Notes: generated by a model not told the origin, from the letters alone. 64,000 nucleotides of DNA from Pseudomonas sp. Au-Pse12 (GCF_021341665.1 NZ_JAJTTH010000009.1:124001-188000), one strand, 5' to 3'; shown: positions 1 through 9,160, counted from the stretch's first letter. Numbers and translations: made by a program.

Positions 1-1076
1 CTGACCGCGGCGTGTTCCTCTTCGGACCACTGGCCGATCTTGATCAGGTGCTGCTTGAGGCGGGCAATCGGATCGCCCAGGGGGAAGTGGCTCCAGTCGT
101 CGGCCGGACGGTACTTCGACGGGTCGTCGGAGGTGGAGTGCGGGCCGGCGCGGTAGGTGACCCACTCGATCAGGGTCGGCCCGAGGTTGCGGCGGGCGCG
201 TTCGGCGGCCCAGCGCGAGGCGGCGTAGACCGCGATGAAGTCGTTGCCGTCGACCCGCAGGGAGGCGATGCCGCAACCCACGCCGCGTCCGGCGAAGGTG
301 GTGGCCTCACCGCCAGCGATGGCCTGGAAGGTGGAGATCGCCCACTGGTTGTTGACCACGTTGAGGATCACCGGCGCGCGGTACACGTGGGCGAAGGTCA
401 GCGCGGTGTGGAAGTCCGACTCGGCGGTGGCGCCGTCGCCGATCCAGGCCGAGGCGATCTTGGTATCGCCCTTGATCGCCGAGGCCATGCCCCAGCCCAC
501 GCCCTGCACGAACTGGGTCGCCAGGTTGCCGGAAATGGTGAAGAACCCGGATTCCTTCACCGAGTACATGATTGGCAACTGGCGCCCCTTGAGCGGATCG
601 CGCTCGTTGGACAGCAGTTGGCAGATCATCTCCACCAGCGGCACTTCCCGGGCCATCAGGATGCTCTGCTGGCGGTAGGTGGGGAAGCACATGTCGTCGA
701 TGTTCAGGGCCAGGGCCTGGGCGCTGCCAATGGCTTCCTCGCCCAGGCTCTGCATGTAGAAGGACATCTTCTTCTGGCGTTGGGCGACCACCATGCGGTT
801 GTCGAAGATCCGCGTCTTGAGCATGGCGCGCATGCCCTGGCGAAGGATCTCCAGCGGCACGTCCGCGGCCCAGTCGCCGAGGGCGTTGCCCTGGTCGTCG
901 AGCACGCGAATCAGGCCTCGGGCCAGGTCGGCGCTGTCGGCGGGTTCGATATCGATAGGGGGTTTGCGGGCCAGCCCGGCATCGTTCAGACGCAGGTAGG
1001 TGAAGTCGGTCTTGCAGCCGGGACGGCCCGAGGGTTCGGGAACGTGCAGGCGTAGCGGTTCATACGCGGTGGTCAT
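1..1076 (-). CDS. bkdA1: 2-oxoisovalerate dehydrogenase E1 alpha subunit (partial, 3' end outside window)
   Basis: This is the thiamine-diphosphate E1 alpha subunit of the branched-chain 2-oxo acid dehydrogenase, which decarboxylates the keto acids of Val, Leu and Ile in the cytoplasm. The reverse strand translates without a stop from an ATG at 1076 (MTTAYEPLRLHVPEPSG) to base 1, giving about 358 of the roughly 410 residues usual for Pseudomonas BkdA1. The ThDP motif GDGATAESDF and the following VVNNQWAIS are intact. The rest of the operon (bkdA2, bkdB, lpd) should lie to the left. It is divergent from bkdR, its known activator in P. putida. The match to remembered BkdA1 is very close. Confidence 0.95.
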   Translation of the reverse strand, partial: MTTAYEPLRLHVPEPSGRPGCKTDFTYLRLNDAGLARKPPIDIEPADSADLARGLIRVLDDQGNALGDWAADVPLEILRQGMRAMLKTRIFDNRMVVAQRQKKMSFYMQSLGEEAIGSAQALALNIDDMCFPTYRQQSILMAREVPLVEMICQLLSNERDPLKGRQLPIMYSVKESGFFTISGNLATQFVQGVGWGMASAIKGDTKIASAWIGDGATAESDFHTALTFAHVYRAPVILNVVNNQWAISTFQAIAGGEATTFAGRGVGCGIASLRVDGNDFIAVYAASRWAAERARRNLGPTLIEWVTYRAGPHSTSDDPSKYRPADDWSHFPLGDPIARLKQHLIKIGQWSEEEHAAV

Positions 1077-1272
1077 GGCTTTCTACGCTCGATCTTGTGG
1101 ATTTCTTGTAATTGGGCGCGCTAGCTGACAGTCATTCCCTGGGTAAGGGAAATCTTGTCCTACAAACATCATAGGCCGGGCGTAGAAGAATATTTATCTC
1201 TGTTTCATTGCGCTGGAAGTTATTTGCAGATAAAAAAACTGCATAAACATAAAAAACAGGTTGTTTTATCTC
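1077..1272. promoter_or_regulatory. bkdR-bkdA1 divergent promoter region
   Basis: This 196-bp gap separates the divergent starts of bkdA1 and bkdR. The half next to bkdR is AT-rich (about 1180-1260) and contains A/T runs such as ATAAAAAAACTG, unlike the surrounding coding DNA. In P. putida BkdR, an Lrp-type protein, binds the equivalent gap and activates bkdA1. I cannot place individual BkdR sites or a start point. Confidence 0.5.
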
Positions 1273-1761
1273 ATGCGCAAACTCGACCGTACCGACATCG
1301 GCATTCTCAACAGTCTTCAGGAGAATGCCCGCATCACCAACGCCGACCTGGCCCGTTCGGTGAATCTTTCGCCCACGCCGTGTTTCAACCGGGTCAAGGC
1401 CATGGAGGAGCTGGGGCTGATCCGCGAGCAGGTGACCCTGCTGGATGCCGACCTGTTGGGGCTGCACGTCAACGTGTTCATTCACGTCAGCCTGGAGAAG
1501 CAGGTGGAAGAGGCCTTGCAGCACTTCGAAGAGGCCATCGCCGATCGTCCGGAAGTCATGGAGTGCTACCTGATGGCCGGCGACCCGGACTACCTGATCC
1601 GCGTGCTGGTGCCGACCATCCAGGCCCTGGAGCGTTTCATGATGGACTTTCTGACCAAGGTGCCTGGGGTGGCCAATATCCGTTCCAGCTTTGCCCTCAA
1701 GCAGGTGCGCTACAAGACCGCCTTGCCGCTGCCGGCCAACGGCCTGACCCTGGGCGCCTGA
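1273..1761 (+). CDS. bkdR: Lrp/AsnC-family activator of the bkd operon
   Basis: This is a 162-residue Lrp-type regulator. An N-terminal helix-turn-helix (about residues 4-60, LDRTDIGILNSLQENARIT, then LSPTPCFNRVK) is followed by a C-terminal RAM/AsnC ligand-binding domain (VMECYLMAGDPDYLIRVL). The ATG at 1273 is preferred over an in-frame TTG at 1261 because MRKLDRTDIGILNSLQ is the start typical of BkdR. AACAGG lies about 12 nt upstream, so the ribosome site is weakly spaced. It is divergent from bkdA1, which it activates in response to branched-chain amino acids in P. putida. Confidence 0.93.
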   Translation: MRKLDRTDIGILNSLQENARITNADLARSVNLSPTPCFNRVKAMEELGLIREQVTLLDADLLGLHVNVFIHVSLEKQVEEALQHFEEAIADRPEVMECYLMAGDPDYLIRVLVPTIQALERFMMDFLTKVPGVANIRSSFALKQVRYKTALPLPANGLTLGA

Positions 1762-1764
1762 GGT

Positions 1765-2973
1765 TCAGGCCGGGCCCCTGTTCCAGAGCCGCTCCAGGTT
1801 CTTGAATTCCCAGTCTTCCGGGGCTTCGCGGGCGACGATGCGATCCTGGCCCTGGACCTTGGCCAGGTCGACCACGTTCTGTTCCAGGGGCAGGTTGGAG
1901 CGGGTGGAGAAAAACACCCTGACCTTGGGCGTCAGCAACGATTTGGGGTTCTGTTCGATCACCACCGCCAGGCGCCCGCTTTCCAGGCGCACCAGCGCGC
2001 CCACCGGGTAGATGCCCACGCTCTTGACGAAGGCCTGGAACACCCGTTGGTCGAAGTGACCTTTCCAGGTGGACATGCGCTGGATCGCCTCGGCCGGGTC
2101 CCAGCCTCGGTTGTAGGGGCGGTTGGAGGTCACCGCGTCGTACACGTCGCACACCGCGCCCATCTGCGCGAACAGGCTGATCTGATTGCCCGCCAGCCGG
2201 TGCGGATAGCCCGAGCCGTCGGCCTTTTCGTGGTGGTGCAGGCACACGTCCAGCACCAGCGCATCCACGTCAGGACTTTGCCGCAGGATCACGCCGCCGG
2301 CTTCGGGGTGCAGCTTGACCTGTTCGAATTCGCTGTCCGAGAGCTTTTGCGGTTTGTTGAGGATGCTGTCGGGGATGGTCAGCTTGCCCACGTCATGCAG
2401 CAGCCCGGCAATCCCCGCCAGGCGGATGTAGTCCTCCGACAAGCCCAGTTGGCGGGCGGTGGCCAGCATCAGCGCGCAGACCGCCACCGAGTGCATGTAG
2501 GTGTAGTCATCGGCGCTCTTCAGGCGTGCCAGGCTGATCAGTGCATCGGGATGGCGCAGCAGCGACTGGCGCATCTGCAGCACCAGTTCCTCGGCTTGAT
2601 GCATGTGCAGGGCCTGCCCCATGCGCACTTCCTGGAACATTGCCATCACCGCCTTGCGCGAGTCGGCGCAGAGCTTGAGGGCGCGTTGGACTTCTTCGTC
2701 CATGCTCACCCGGGGCGTGGTCGTGCTGGCTGGTTGTAGCGGTGGCGGTGGCGGGGCGCTTGGTGTTGGCGCCGGACTGGCTTCGGGCAGGTCGCGTCCC
2801 TTGGCGGTGTCGATCCACAGTGTGCTGAGGTTGGAGCGTTGCAGGCGTTGCAGGTCGTCACGGCTGTCGAGGACAAAGCCGGCCTTCCAGAACGAGTGGT
2901 CCAGCCAGGAACCACAGAATTGATGGATGTACATGCCCATTTGCAGCTGGTGGATGGAGATGTGTTTCAACAT
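1765..2973 (-). CDS. HD-GYP domain cyclic-di-GMP phosphodiesterase
   Basis: This 402-residue protein has an N-terminal DUF3391-type region (about 1-60), a Pro/Thr-rich linker (about 65-95) and an HD-GYP domain (about 150-320). The catalytic signature is complete: GLLHDVGKL (HD), HPEAG, HHEKADGSGYP (the GYP motif) and DVYDAVTSNRPY. It should therefore hydrolyse cyclic di-GMP. The ATG at 2973 is chosen because GGAG sits 8 nt upstream; a GTG at 2982 is possible but overlaps that site. There is no membrane segment, so it is cytoplasmic. A gap of only 3 bp separates its stop from the convergent bkdR stop. Confidence 0.9.
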   Translation of the reverse strand: MLKHISIHQLQMGMYIHQFCGSWLDHSFWKAGFVLDSRDDLQRLQRSNLSTLWIDTAKGRDLPEASPAPTPSAPPPPPLQPASTTTPRVSMDEEVQRALKLCADSRKAVMAMFQEVRMGQALHMHQAEELVLQMRQSLLRHPDALISLARLKSADDYTYMHSVAVCALMLATARQLGLSEDYIRLAGIAGLLHDVGKLTIPDSILNKPQKLSDSEFEQVKLHPEAGGVILRQSPDVDALVLDVCLHHHEKADGSGYPHRLAGNQISLFAQMGAVCDVYDAVTSNRPYNRGWDPAEAIQRMSTWKGHFDQRVFQAFVKSVGIYPVGALVRLESGRLAVVIEQNPKSLLTPKVRVFFSTRSNLPLEQNVVDLAKVQGQDRIVAREAPEDWEFKNLERLWNRGPA

Positions 2974-3006
2974 GGCCAGCACTCCATTTCAGGGCGGTGG
3001 AGCATC

Positions 3007-3046
3007 GCCGGCCAACCGGCTCCTTGCAGGAACCGGCTGGCCGGTG
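3007..3046. repeat. REP-like inverted repeat
   Basis: Arms GGCCAACCGGCTCC and GGAACCGGCTGGCC form an imperfect hairpin in the gap between the MCP and HD-GYP genes. The GCCGGC-rich core resembles the Pseudomonas REP elements seen elsewhere in this window (21054, 22822). Confidence 0.6.
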
Positions 3047-3080
3047 AACAGCGCCAGCGCGTGTTCTACCTGACGTCTAT

Positions 3081-3096
3081 CCGGGCCTGGGCCCGG
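3081..3096. terminator. GC palindrome just downstream of the MCP gene
   Basis: CCGGGCC-TG-GGCCCGG is a perfect 7-bp stem two bases past the MCP stop codon. No T-run follows on either strand, so termination or 3'-end protection is a guess. Confidence 0.35.
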
Positions 3097-3097
3097 T

Positions 3098-4720
3098 TCA
3101 CAGGGAGAAGCGGGCCACCAGCTTGTTCAGGCCCACCGCCAGGTTCGACAACTCGCTGCTGGCGATGGAGGTCTGGCTGGCGGCGGACGAGCTCTGCACC
3201 GACAGGTCGCGGATGCTCATCAGGTTCTGGTCCACCGAGCGCGCCACCTGGGCCTGTTCCTCCGAGGCCGTGGCGATCATCAGGTTGCGTTCATTGATGT
3301 GGCTGATGGCCTGGGTAATGTGGCCGATGGCCGAGCCGGCTTCATGGGCGATGGCCAGGGTCTGGCTGGCGTCCTCGCTGCTTTGTTGCATGGACAGCAT
3401 GGCCTTGTTCGAACCGCTCTGGATGCCCTGGATCATCTGCTCGATTTCCTGGGTCGAGAGCTGGGTGCGGTGGGCCAGGGCGCGCACTTCATCGGCCACC
3501 ACGGCAAAGCCGCGGCCTTGTTCGCCGGCGCGGGCGGCTTCGATGGCGGCGTTGAGCGCCAGCAGGTTGGTCTGTTCGGCAATGGCGCGAATCACATCCA
3601 GGACCTTGGTGATGTCCTGGGCCTGTTGCGCCAGCCCGGCCATTTCCACCCGGGTGTTTTCCACCGTGCCGGTGAGTTTCTCGATGGAGTGGATGGTCTG
3701 TTCGACCCGCTCCTTGCCCAGCCCGGCGGATCGCTCGGATTCCTGGGTCGATTGCGAGGCGGACACCGCGTTGCGCGCCACTTCTTCGACGGCGGCGGTC
3801 ATTTCGTTGACGGCCGTGGCGGCCTGTTCGGTCTCCATGCTCTGCTGCTGGATGCCGGCGTTGGACTCGCGGGTGATGGCGCTCATTTCCTCGGCGGCCG
3901 ACGCCAGTTGGGTGGAGGAATCGGCGATGTGGCGGATGGTCGACTTCAGGCTGTCGAGCATGGCCCGGGTGGCGGTCTGCAGCTCGGTGAGTTCGTCCTG
4001 GCCGCTGACTTCAACCTGGGTACGCAGGTCGCCCTCGGCGATTTTTCGCGTGGTCGCCAGCAGGGTCTGCACTGGCAGGATGATGCTGCGGGTGAAGAAC
4101 ACCGCGATCAGCGCGGTCAGCAGGATCGCCACGACAATGATCACGCCGGTCACGGTCAGCCCGGAGCTGAACTGGGCGCCAGCGTCCTTGCCTGATTGGG
4201 CGGCGCCACGCTCGTTGAGCTTGATCAGCTCATCGATGCTGGTTTGCAGCGTGTTGGCCAGGGGCACCGTGACCTGGTTGGCATAGTTGACCGCTTCCTC
4301 CGAACTGCTGGTCTTGCTGCTTTCCATCAGCACGGCGAACTTGTCCAGGTAGGCCTGGGCGCCACTGCGCACTTGATCGTAGATCGTTTGTTCCGACGGG
4401 CTGGAGACCAGTGGCGCATAGTCCTTGATGGCCTGGTTCAGGTTGTCCCTGAGGGTGTCGAGGCGGGTCCGCGAAGCGCCTTTTTCGCTGGTGTTCTCGG
4501 TAATGAAGTGCAGGGTCTCAAGGCGCAGGCGCAGGGTGTTGGATTCGATCAGGGTGGCTTGCCGCACGCTGGGCAGCCAGTTGGTTTGCAGGTCCACCGC
4601 GGCATCATGGATCTGCCCCATCTTCCACAGGGACAGTCCTCCCAGGCCTACCAATAAAACGCAGATCGAGCCGAAGCTGAGCAGCGCTCGTAAGGTCAAT
4701 TTGATGTTTCTTGTCACCAT
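3098..4720 (-). CDS. methyl-accepting chemotaxis protein (4HB type)
   Basis: This is a 540-residue transmembrane chemoreceptor. The order is: a first membrane helix (about 10-32), a periplasmic helical sensor of about 150 residues resembling the four-helix-bundle 4HB_MCP domain, a second membrane helix (about 188-210, VTGVIIVVAILLTALIAVFF), HAMP (about 212-264) and the cytoplasmic signalling domain. The hairpin tip motif EQTNLLALNAAIEAARAGEQ is intact. The start is the ATG at 4720 (MVTRNIKLTLR) with AGG 6 nt upstream; an upstream alternative adds 21 non-hydrophobic residues. No C-terminal NWETF-type methylation tether is visible. The ligand cannot be inferred. Confidence 0.92.
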   Translation of the reverse strand: MVTRNIKLTLRALLSFGSICVLLVGLGGLSLWKMGQIHDAAVDLQTNWLPSVRQATLIESNTLRLRLETLHFITENTSEKGASRTRLDTLRDNLNQAIKDYAPLVSSPSEQTIYDQVRSGAQAYLDKFAVLMESSKTSSSEEAVNYANQVTVPLANTLQTSIDELIKLNERGAAQSGKDAGAQFSSGLTVTGVIIVVAILLTALIAVFFTRSIILPVQTLLATTRKIAEGDLRTQVEVSGQDELTELQTATRAMLDSLKSTIRHIADSSTQLASAAEEMSAITRESNAGIQQQSMETEQAATAVNEMTAAVEEVARNAVSASQSTQESERSAGLGKERVEQTIHSIEKLTGTVENTRVEMAGLAQQAQDITKVLDVIRAIAEQTNLLALNAAIEAARAGEQGRGFAVVADEVRALAHRTQLSTQEIEQMIQGIQSGSNKAMLSMQQSSEDASQTLAIAHEAGSAIGHITQAISHINERNLMIATASEEQAQVARSVDQNLMSIRDLSVQSSSAASQTSIASSELSNLAVGLNKLVARFSL

Positions 4721-4924
4721 AAGGCACCTGCTTGTTTGGAGTGGTACTGCTGAGACTTCGACTCCCTGTCGCCCTAATGCCAATTTGATCTCATTGAAGT
4801 GAAAAATCTGTAGAAATGTAAAAAAGTGTTTCTTTTTTTATTTTCTCAGGCAATCGATCAGGCCGGACGAGGTTATTGCGCAGGCGTCTTTGTCGCAGTC
4901 TAAAAGAGCCCCGGCCCGCCTGCC

Positions 4925-4938
4925 TTGACCTTCATCAA
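4925..4938 (+). promoter_or_regulatory. candidate ANR/FNR box
   Basis: TTGAC-CTTC-ATCAA matches the FNR/ANR consensus TTGAT-N4-ATCAA at 9 of 10 fixed positions. A weak -10-like CATGCT lies at 4961-4966. That is the place expected for a class II promoter with the box centred near -41.5 and a start near 4973, about 30 bp ahead of the transporter ATG. The position supports a functional site but no data are available. Confidence 0.5.
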
Positions 4939-5002
4939 GGCCCTCGAATGGATCCCCTGGCATGCTAGGCACGCCTAACCGGAGAAGAAGGAATACCCCC
5001 AC

Positions 5003-6487
5003 ATGACCCCCCCTGTCAGTCAAGCCTCCGAGGCGCGGGCACGCTTGCCCATCGGGTTATTGATCGGCGTACTGGCGCTGGTCGCCGTACTGCTCCTGCC
5101 GTTGCCCGCCGACCTGCCGGTCGCGGGGCATCGGATGCTGGCGATCCTCGCCTTCGCGGTGGTGGTGTGGATCAGCGAAGCGGTGTCCTACGAGGCCAGC
5201 GCGATCATGATCACCGCGTTGATGGCGTTCCTGATCGGCACCGCGCCGACCCTGCAGGACCCGACCCAGCTCTATGGCAGCTCGGCGGCCATCAGCCTGG
5301 CCCTCACCGGGTTTTCCAACTCGGCCCTGGCCCTGGTGGCCGGCGCCTTGTTCATTGCCGCGGCCATGACCCACACCGGCCTCGACCGGCGCATCGCCCT
5401 GGTGACCCTGACCCGGGTCGGCACCAGCACCCGGCGCATCCTCCTCGGCGCCATCGCCGTGACCATTCTGCTCAGCCTGCTGGTGCCCAGCGCCACGGCG
5501 CGCAGCGCCTGCGTGGTGCCGATCATGATGGGGGTGATTGCCGCCTTCGGCGTCGACAAGCGCTCCAATATCGCCGCCGGGCTGATGATCGTCGTGGCCC
5601 AGGGCACCAGCATCTGGAACGTCGGGATCCAGACCGCCGCGGCGCAGAACCTGCTGACCGTGGGCTTCATGGACAAGATGCTCGGCCAGCGCGTGGCCTG
5701 GCTCGACTGGTTGATCGCCGGCGCGCCCTGGGCGGTGATCATGTCCCTGGTGCTGCTGTGGCTGGTGCTGAAACTGCTGCCGCCGGAAACCGACAGCATT
5801 CCCGGCGGCAAGGAAGCGGTGGCCCAGTCCCTGGCGGACATCGGGCCCATGACCGGGCCGCAGAAGCGCCTGCTGGCGGTGTCGGTGCTGCTGCTCCTGG
5901 CCTGGTCCACCGAAGGCAAGCTGCATCCCTTCGACACCACGACCACCACCTACGCCGGGCTGGTGATCCTGCTGCTGCCGCGGGTCGGCATCATGACCTG
6001 GAAGGACGTGCAGTCGCGCATTCCCTGGGGCACGGTGATTGTCTTCGGGGTCGGCATCAGCCTCGGCTCGGCGCTGCTCAGCACCCACGCCGGGCAATGG
6101 CTGGGCGGGCAGGTGGTGGCCCATACCGGCCTGGACCAGGTCGGGCCGTTGGCGGTGTTCGCCATTCTCGCGGCGTTCCTGATCCTCATTCACCTGGGGT
6201 TCGCCAGCGCCACGGCACTGACTTCGGCGCTGCTGCCGATCCTCATCGCCGTGCTGCAGACCCTGCCGGGCGAGTTCAGCCGCCTGGGCATGACCATGCT
6301 CCTGGGCTTTGTCGTCAGCTATGGCTTCATCCTGCCGATCAACGCGCCGCAGAACATGGTCTGCCTGGGCACCGAGACCTTCAATGCCCGGCAGTTCGCC
6401 AAGGTCGGGCTGCTGGTGACGCTGATCGGCTACCTGCTGATGCTGGTGTTCGCCATGACCTGGTGGAAATGGCTGGGCTGGATGTAG
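5003..6487 (+). CDS. SLC13/DASS-family anion:sodium symporter
   Basis: This 494-residue integral membrane protein has about 11-12 hydrophobic segments and belongs to the divalent anion:Na+ symporter family (sulfate, dicarboxylate). The first of the two family repeats has LLVPSATARSACVVPIMMG (about 164-182, cf. the SNT/SAT loop). The second has FASATALTSALLPIL (about 402-416) and INAPQNMVCLGTETF near 450. AAGGA lies about 11 nt ahead of the ATG. The gene is monocistronic, convergent with the dapF-like gene, and sits behind a candidate ANR box, so expression may rise under low oxygen. The substrate is not determinable; a C4-dicarboxylate is a reasonable guess. Confidence 0.85.
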   Translation: MTPPVSQASEARARLPIGLLIGVLALVAVLLLPLPADLPVAGHRMLAILAFAVVVWISEAVSYEASAIMITALMAFLIGTAPTLQDPTQLYGSSAAISLALTGFSNSALALVAGALFIAAAMTHTGLDRRIALVTLTRVGTSTRRILLGAIAVTILLSLLVPSATARSACVVPIMMGVIAAFGVDKRSNIAAGLMIVVAQGTSIWNVGIQTAAAQNLLTVGFMDKMLGQRVAWLDWLIAGAPWAVIMSLVLLWLVLKLLPPETDSIPGGKEAVAQSLADIGPMTGPQKRLLAVSVLLLLAWSTEGKLHPFDTTTTTYAGLVILLLPRVGIMTWKDVQSRIPWGTVIVFGVGISLGSALLSTHAGQWLGGQVVAHTGLDQVGPLAVFAILAAFLILIHLGFASATALTSALLPILIAVLQTLPGEFSRLGMTMLLGFVVSYGFILPINAPQNMVCLGTETFNARQFAKVGLLVTLIGYLLMLVFAMTWWKWLGWM

Positions 6488-6502
6488 GAAAGGTTCATCC
6501 CT

Positions 6503-7297
6503 TCACCATGACCCGCTGAACACCCGGGTCACGCTGCCGGCCAGGTGCACCTGGCCCTGGCCGTCCCAGCTCACCGTCACCGGCCCGCCGTCGCACAGCA
6601 CTCGCACCGGGCTGTCCAGCAAGCCACGGCGGATACCGTTGACCGCCGCCGCGCAGGAGCAGGAGCCGGAGCCCAGGGGGATTGCGCCGTGGCGCTCCCA
6701 GATGCGCAAGCGGATGGTCTGGCGGTCGATCACCTGAATGAAATGCACGTTGGTCCGCTGCGGGAACATGGGGTGCTTCTCGATCTGCGGGCCCAGCGTG
6801 GCAATGTCCAGCCGTTCCAGGTCGTCGACAAAAAGGCTGCAATGGGGATTGCCCATGCTGCACGCCGCCGGCTGCCCCGGCAGCGGCAGGCTCAGGCTGT
6901 CCAGGGCCTGGGCCAGGGGAATCGCCTGCCAGGCAAACGCCGGCAAGCCCATCTCCACCGACACCGACTGATCGTCCAGGCGCTGGCAGTGCAGCAGGCC
7001 CCGGGCGGTCCGCACCTGCACCGAGCGGGTCGCGCCTTCCTCCATCAGCAGGTCGGCGGCGCCACGGGTGGCGCTGCCGCAGGTAGCCAGACTGGAACCA
7101 TCGGCGTTGTAGAAGGTCAGTAGCGCCGCGCTCTCGCGGCAATCGCCGAGGACCACCAACTGATTGAAACCAATGCCGCGCCGGCGATCGCCCAGGGCCC
7201 GGGCCCGTTCGGCGGTGATCGGGTTGTCGCGGCCACGGGCATCGATCAGCACGAAGTCGTCGCCATTGGCGTGCATCTTCAAAAAGTTCAGGGGCAT
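6503..7297 (-). CDS. divergent diaminopimelate-epimerase-fold protein (DapF paralogue)
   Basis: This 264-residue protein has both halves of the DapF fold. It keeps NADGSSLATCG (first catalytic Cys), GNPHCS, and FPQRTNVHFIQV, which are family hallmarks. Several signature positions differ by eye from housekeeping DapF: GFNQL instead of GFDQL, CGSATRG instead of CGNGxR, and ERHGAIPLGSGSCSC where DapF has ERGxGETxACGSGAC. The second catalytic Cys thus reads as Ser, with a new Cys three residues later. GGAG lies 5 nt before the ATG. It is divergent from an MFS/HlyD efflux pair. It may act on another amino acid or be a weak epimerase; the true dapF is expected elsewhere, near lysA. Confidence 0.75.
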   Translation of the reverse strand: MPLNFLKMHANGDDFVLIDARGRDNPITAERARALGDRRRGIGFNQLVVLGDCRESAALLTFYNADGSSLATCGSATRGAADLLMEEGATRSVQVRTARGLLHCQRLDDQSVSVEMGLPAFAWQAIPLAQALDSLSLPLPGQPAACSMGNPHCSLFVDDLERLDIATLGPQIEKHPMFPQRTNVHFIQVIDRQTIRLRIWERHGAIPLGSGSCSCAAAVNGIRRGLLDSPVRVLCDGGPVTVSWDGQGQVHLAGSVTRVFSGSW

Positions 7298-7504
7298 TCG
7301 GGCTCCGACAGGCGAGGGCGGGAAACGACAGGTGCCAGCGAATCAGGATTCCGAAAAAAAGCCACCAGCGCCAGCGCCTTAAAATAAAATTCATCCTGCG
7401 GGCGGCGGTGCTGCCTGAAGGACGGGATTTTCCGGCACACTGCCGGACCACCGGGAACATCGCCCAGCGCTGCAACAGCGGTCGGCACAGCACAAGGTCA
7501 CGGC

Positions 7505-9160
7505 ATGGATCACTACGCCCCGCGCAACTGGCAGCCCCACGAAAAGCCCAGCTTGCCCGGTTCCCCCTCGACACCGCTGCACCCCGGCCACAAGCGCCTG
7601 GCCTATGCGCTGGTGGGCTTGCTGGTGGCGATTACCGGCGGCCTGGGCAACTCGCTGGTGATCGCCAACCTGCCGTACCTGCAAGGGGCGCTGGGCGCGA
7701 CCACCGCGGAAATGGCCTGGCTGCCGGCGGCCTATGTGATGACCAACGTGTCGATGAACCTGTTGCTGGTGAAGTTTCGCCAGCAGTTCGGCCTGCGCGC
7801 CTTCACCGAAGTGTTCCTGGTGCTCTACGCCCTGGTGACCTTCGGCCACCTGTTCGTCAACGACCTGAGCTCGGCCATCGCCGTGCGCGCGGCCCATGGC
7901 ATGGTCGGTGCGGCGCTGAGCTCCCTGGGCCTGTACTACATGGTCCAGGCCTTCCCGGCGAAATGGCGGCTCAAGGCCCTGGTGCTGGGGCTCGGCACTT
8001 CGCAGCTGGCCTTGCCCCTGGCCCGGCTGTTTTCCGAGGACCTGCTGCAGATCGCCGAATGGCGCGGCCTGTACCTGTTCGAACTGGGCCTGGCGCTGAC
8101 CTCCCTGGGCTGCGTGTTCATGCTCAAGCTGCCGCCGGGGGACCGCTTTCGCACCTTCGAGAAACTCGACTTCCTGACCTTTGCCTTGCTGGCCAGCGGT
8201 GTCGCGCTGCTGTGCGCGGTGCTGTCCCTGGGGCGCATCGACTGGTGGCTGGAGGCACCGTGGATCGGCTACGCCAGTGCCGGCTCCATCGTGCTGATCC
8301 TGGCCGGGCTGTGCATTGAACATAACCGCAGCAACCCGATGCTGATGACCCGCTGGCTGGGCAGCGGGGCGATGATCCGCCTGGCCCTGGCAGTGATACT
8401 GATTCGCATGGTGCTGTCGGAACAGTCCACCGGCGCCGTAGGGTTTCTCCAGGCACTGAACATGAGCAGCCAGCAGATGCGCCTGCTCTACGGGGTGATG
8501 CTGCTGGGCAGCATTGCCGGGCTGGCCACCAGCGCGCTGACCATCAACCCGGCGCACCTGCTGATGCCGCTGGTGATTTCCCTGGCGCTGATGGCCGTGG
8601 GTTCGGTGATGGACAGCTTCTCGAGCAACCTCACGCGTCCGGCCAACATGTACCTGAGCCAGTTCCTGCTGGCCTTCGGCGGCACCTTCTTTCTCGGCCC
8701 GACCATGGTCCTGGGCACCCGCAACGTGTTGACCAACCCGCGCAACCTGGTGAGTTTCTCAGTGCTGTTCGGCATCTGCCAGAACCTCGGCGGGCTGATC
8801 GGCTCGGCCTTGCTCGGGACCTTCCAGATCGTGCGCGAGAAGTACCATTCCAGCCATATCGTCGAGCAGTTGACCCTGCTCGATCCCCAGGTCCTGGCCC
8901 GGGTGCAGAGCGGCGGCGCGGCCTACGGCAAGGTCATCGCCGACCCGGACCTGCGCACCCTGCAAGGCATTCGCAGCCTGGCCAGCGCCGCTACCCGCGA
9001 GGCCAATGTGCTGGCCTATAACGATGTATTCATGCTGATCGCGGTGATTGCCGTACTGACCATGCTCTGGATATTCATCCGCAGCCTGTGGCTGATGAGC
9101 ACGACCCGAGCGGTCGCGCCCACGGCTCCCGTTCAACAAAGTGGTGCCCCAACTTCATGA
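7505..9160 (+). CDS. DHA2-type MFS efflux permease
   Basis: This 551-residue inner-membrane protein has about 14 predicted hydrophobic segments and a hydrophilic 28-residue N-terminus. Its composition and length fit the 14-helix DHA2/EmrB drug:H+ antiporter group, although the usual motif A (GxLaDrxGrkxxl) is degenerate here. The stop overlaps the HlyD start by 4 bp (ATGA), so the two are translationally coupled, as in emrAB-type pumps. Its upstream gap of about 200 bp is shared with the divergent DapF-like gene. Substrate unknown. Confidence 0.85.
   Translation: MDHYAPRNWQPHEKPSLPGSPSTPLHPGHKRLAYALVGLLVAITGGLGNSLVIANLPYLQGALGATTAEMAWLPAAYVMTNVSMNLLLVKFRQQFGLRAFTEVFLVLYALVTFGHLFVNDLSSAIAVRAAHGMVGAALSSLGLYYMVQAFPAKWRLKALVLGLGTSQLALPLARLFSEDLLQIAEWRGLYLFELGLALTSLGCVFMLKLPPGDRFRTFEKLDFLTFALLASGVALLCAVLSLGRIDWWLEAPWIGYASAGSIVLILAGLCIEHNRSNPMLMTRWLGSGAMIRLALAVILIRMVLSEQSTGAVGFLQALNMSSQQMRLLYGVMLLGSIAGLATSALTINPAHLLMPLVISLALMAVGSVMDSFSSNLTRPANMYLSQFLLAFGGTFFLGPTMVLGTRNVLTNPRNLVSFSVLFGICQNLGGLIGSALLGTFQIVREKYHSSHIVEQLTLLDPQVLARVQSGGAAYGKVIADPDLRTLQGIRSLASAATREANVLAYNDVFMLIAVIAVLTMLWIFIRSLWLMSTTRAVAPTAPVQQSGAPTS

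Noticed and set aside
12..1055. 347-residue open frame on the + strand opposite bkdA1
   Set aside because: Low-complexity Gly/Ala/His-rich translation typical of the antisense of GC-rich coding DNA; the minus strand encodes BkdA1 in full.
3081..3096. Strong rho-independent terminator for the MCP gene
   Set aside because: The stem is perfect but has no T-run on the minus strand, so only a weak terminator or REP-like call is kept.
4838..5023. 61-residue minus-strand ORF ahead of the SLC13 gene
   Set aside because: It overlaps the ANR-box promoter and transporter start, lacks a ribosome site, and resembles nothing known.
5057..6193. Long minus-strand frames across the SLC13 gene
   Set aside because: His/Gln/Gly-rich antisense translation with no ribosome site; the + strand has a recognisable membrane transporter.
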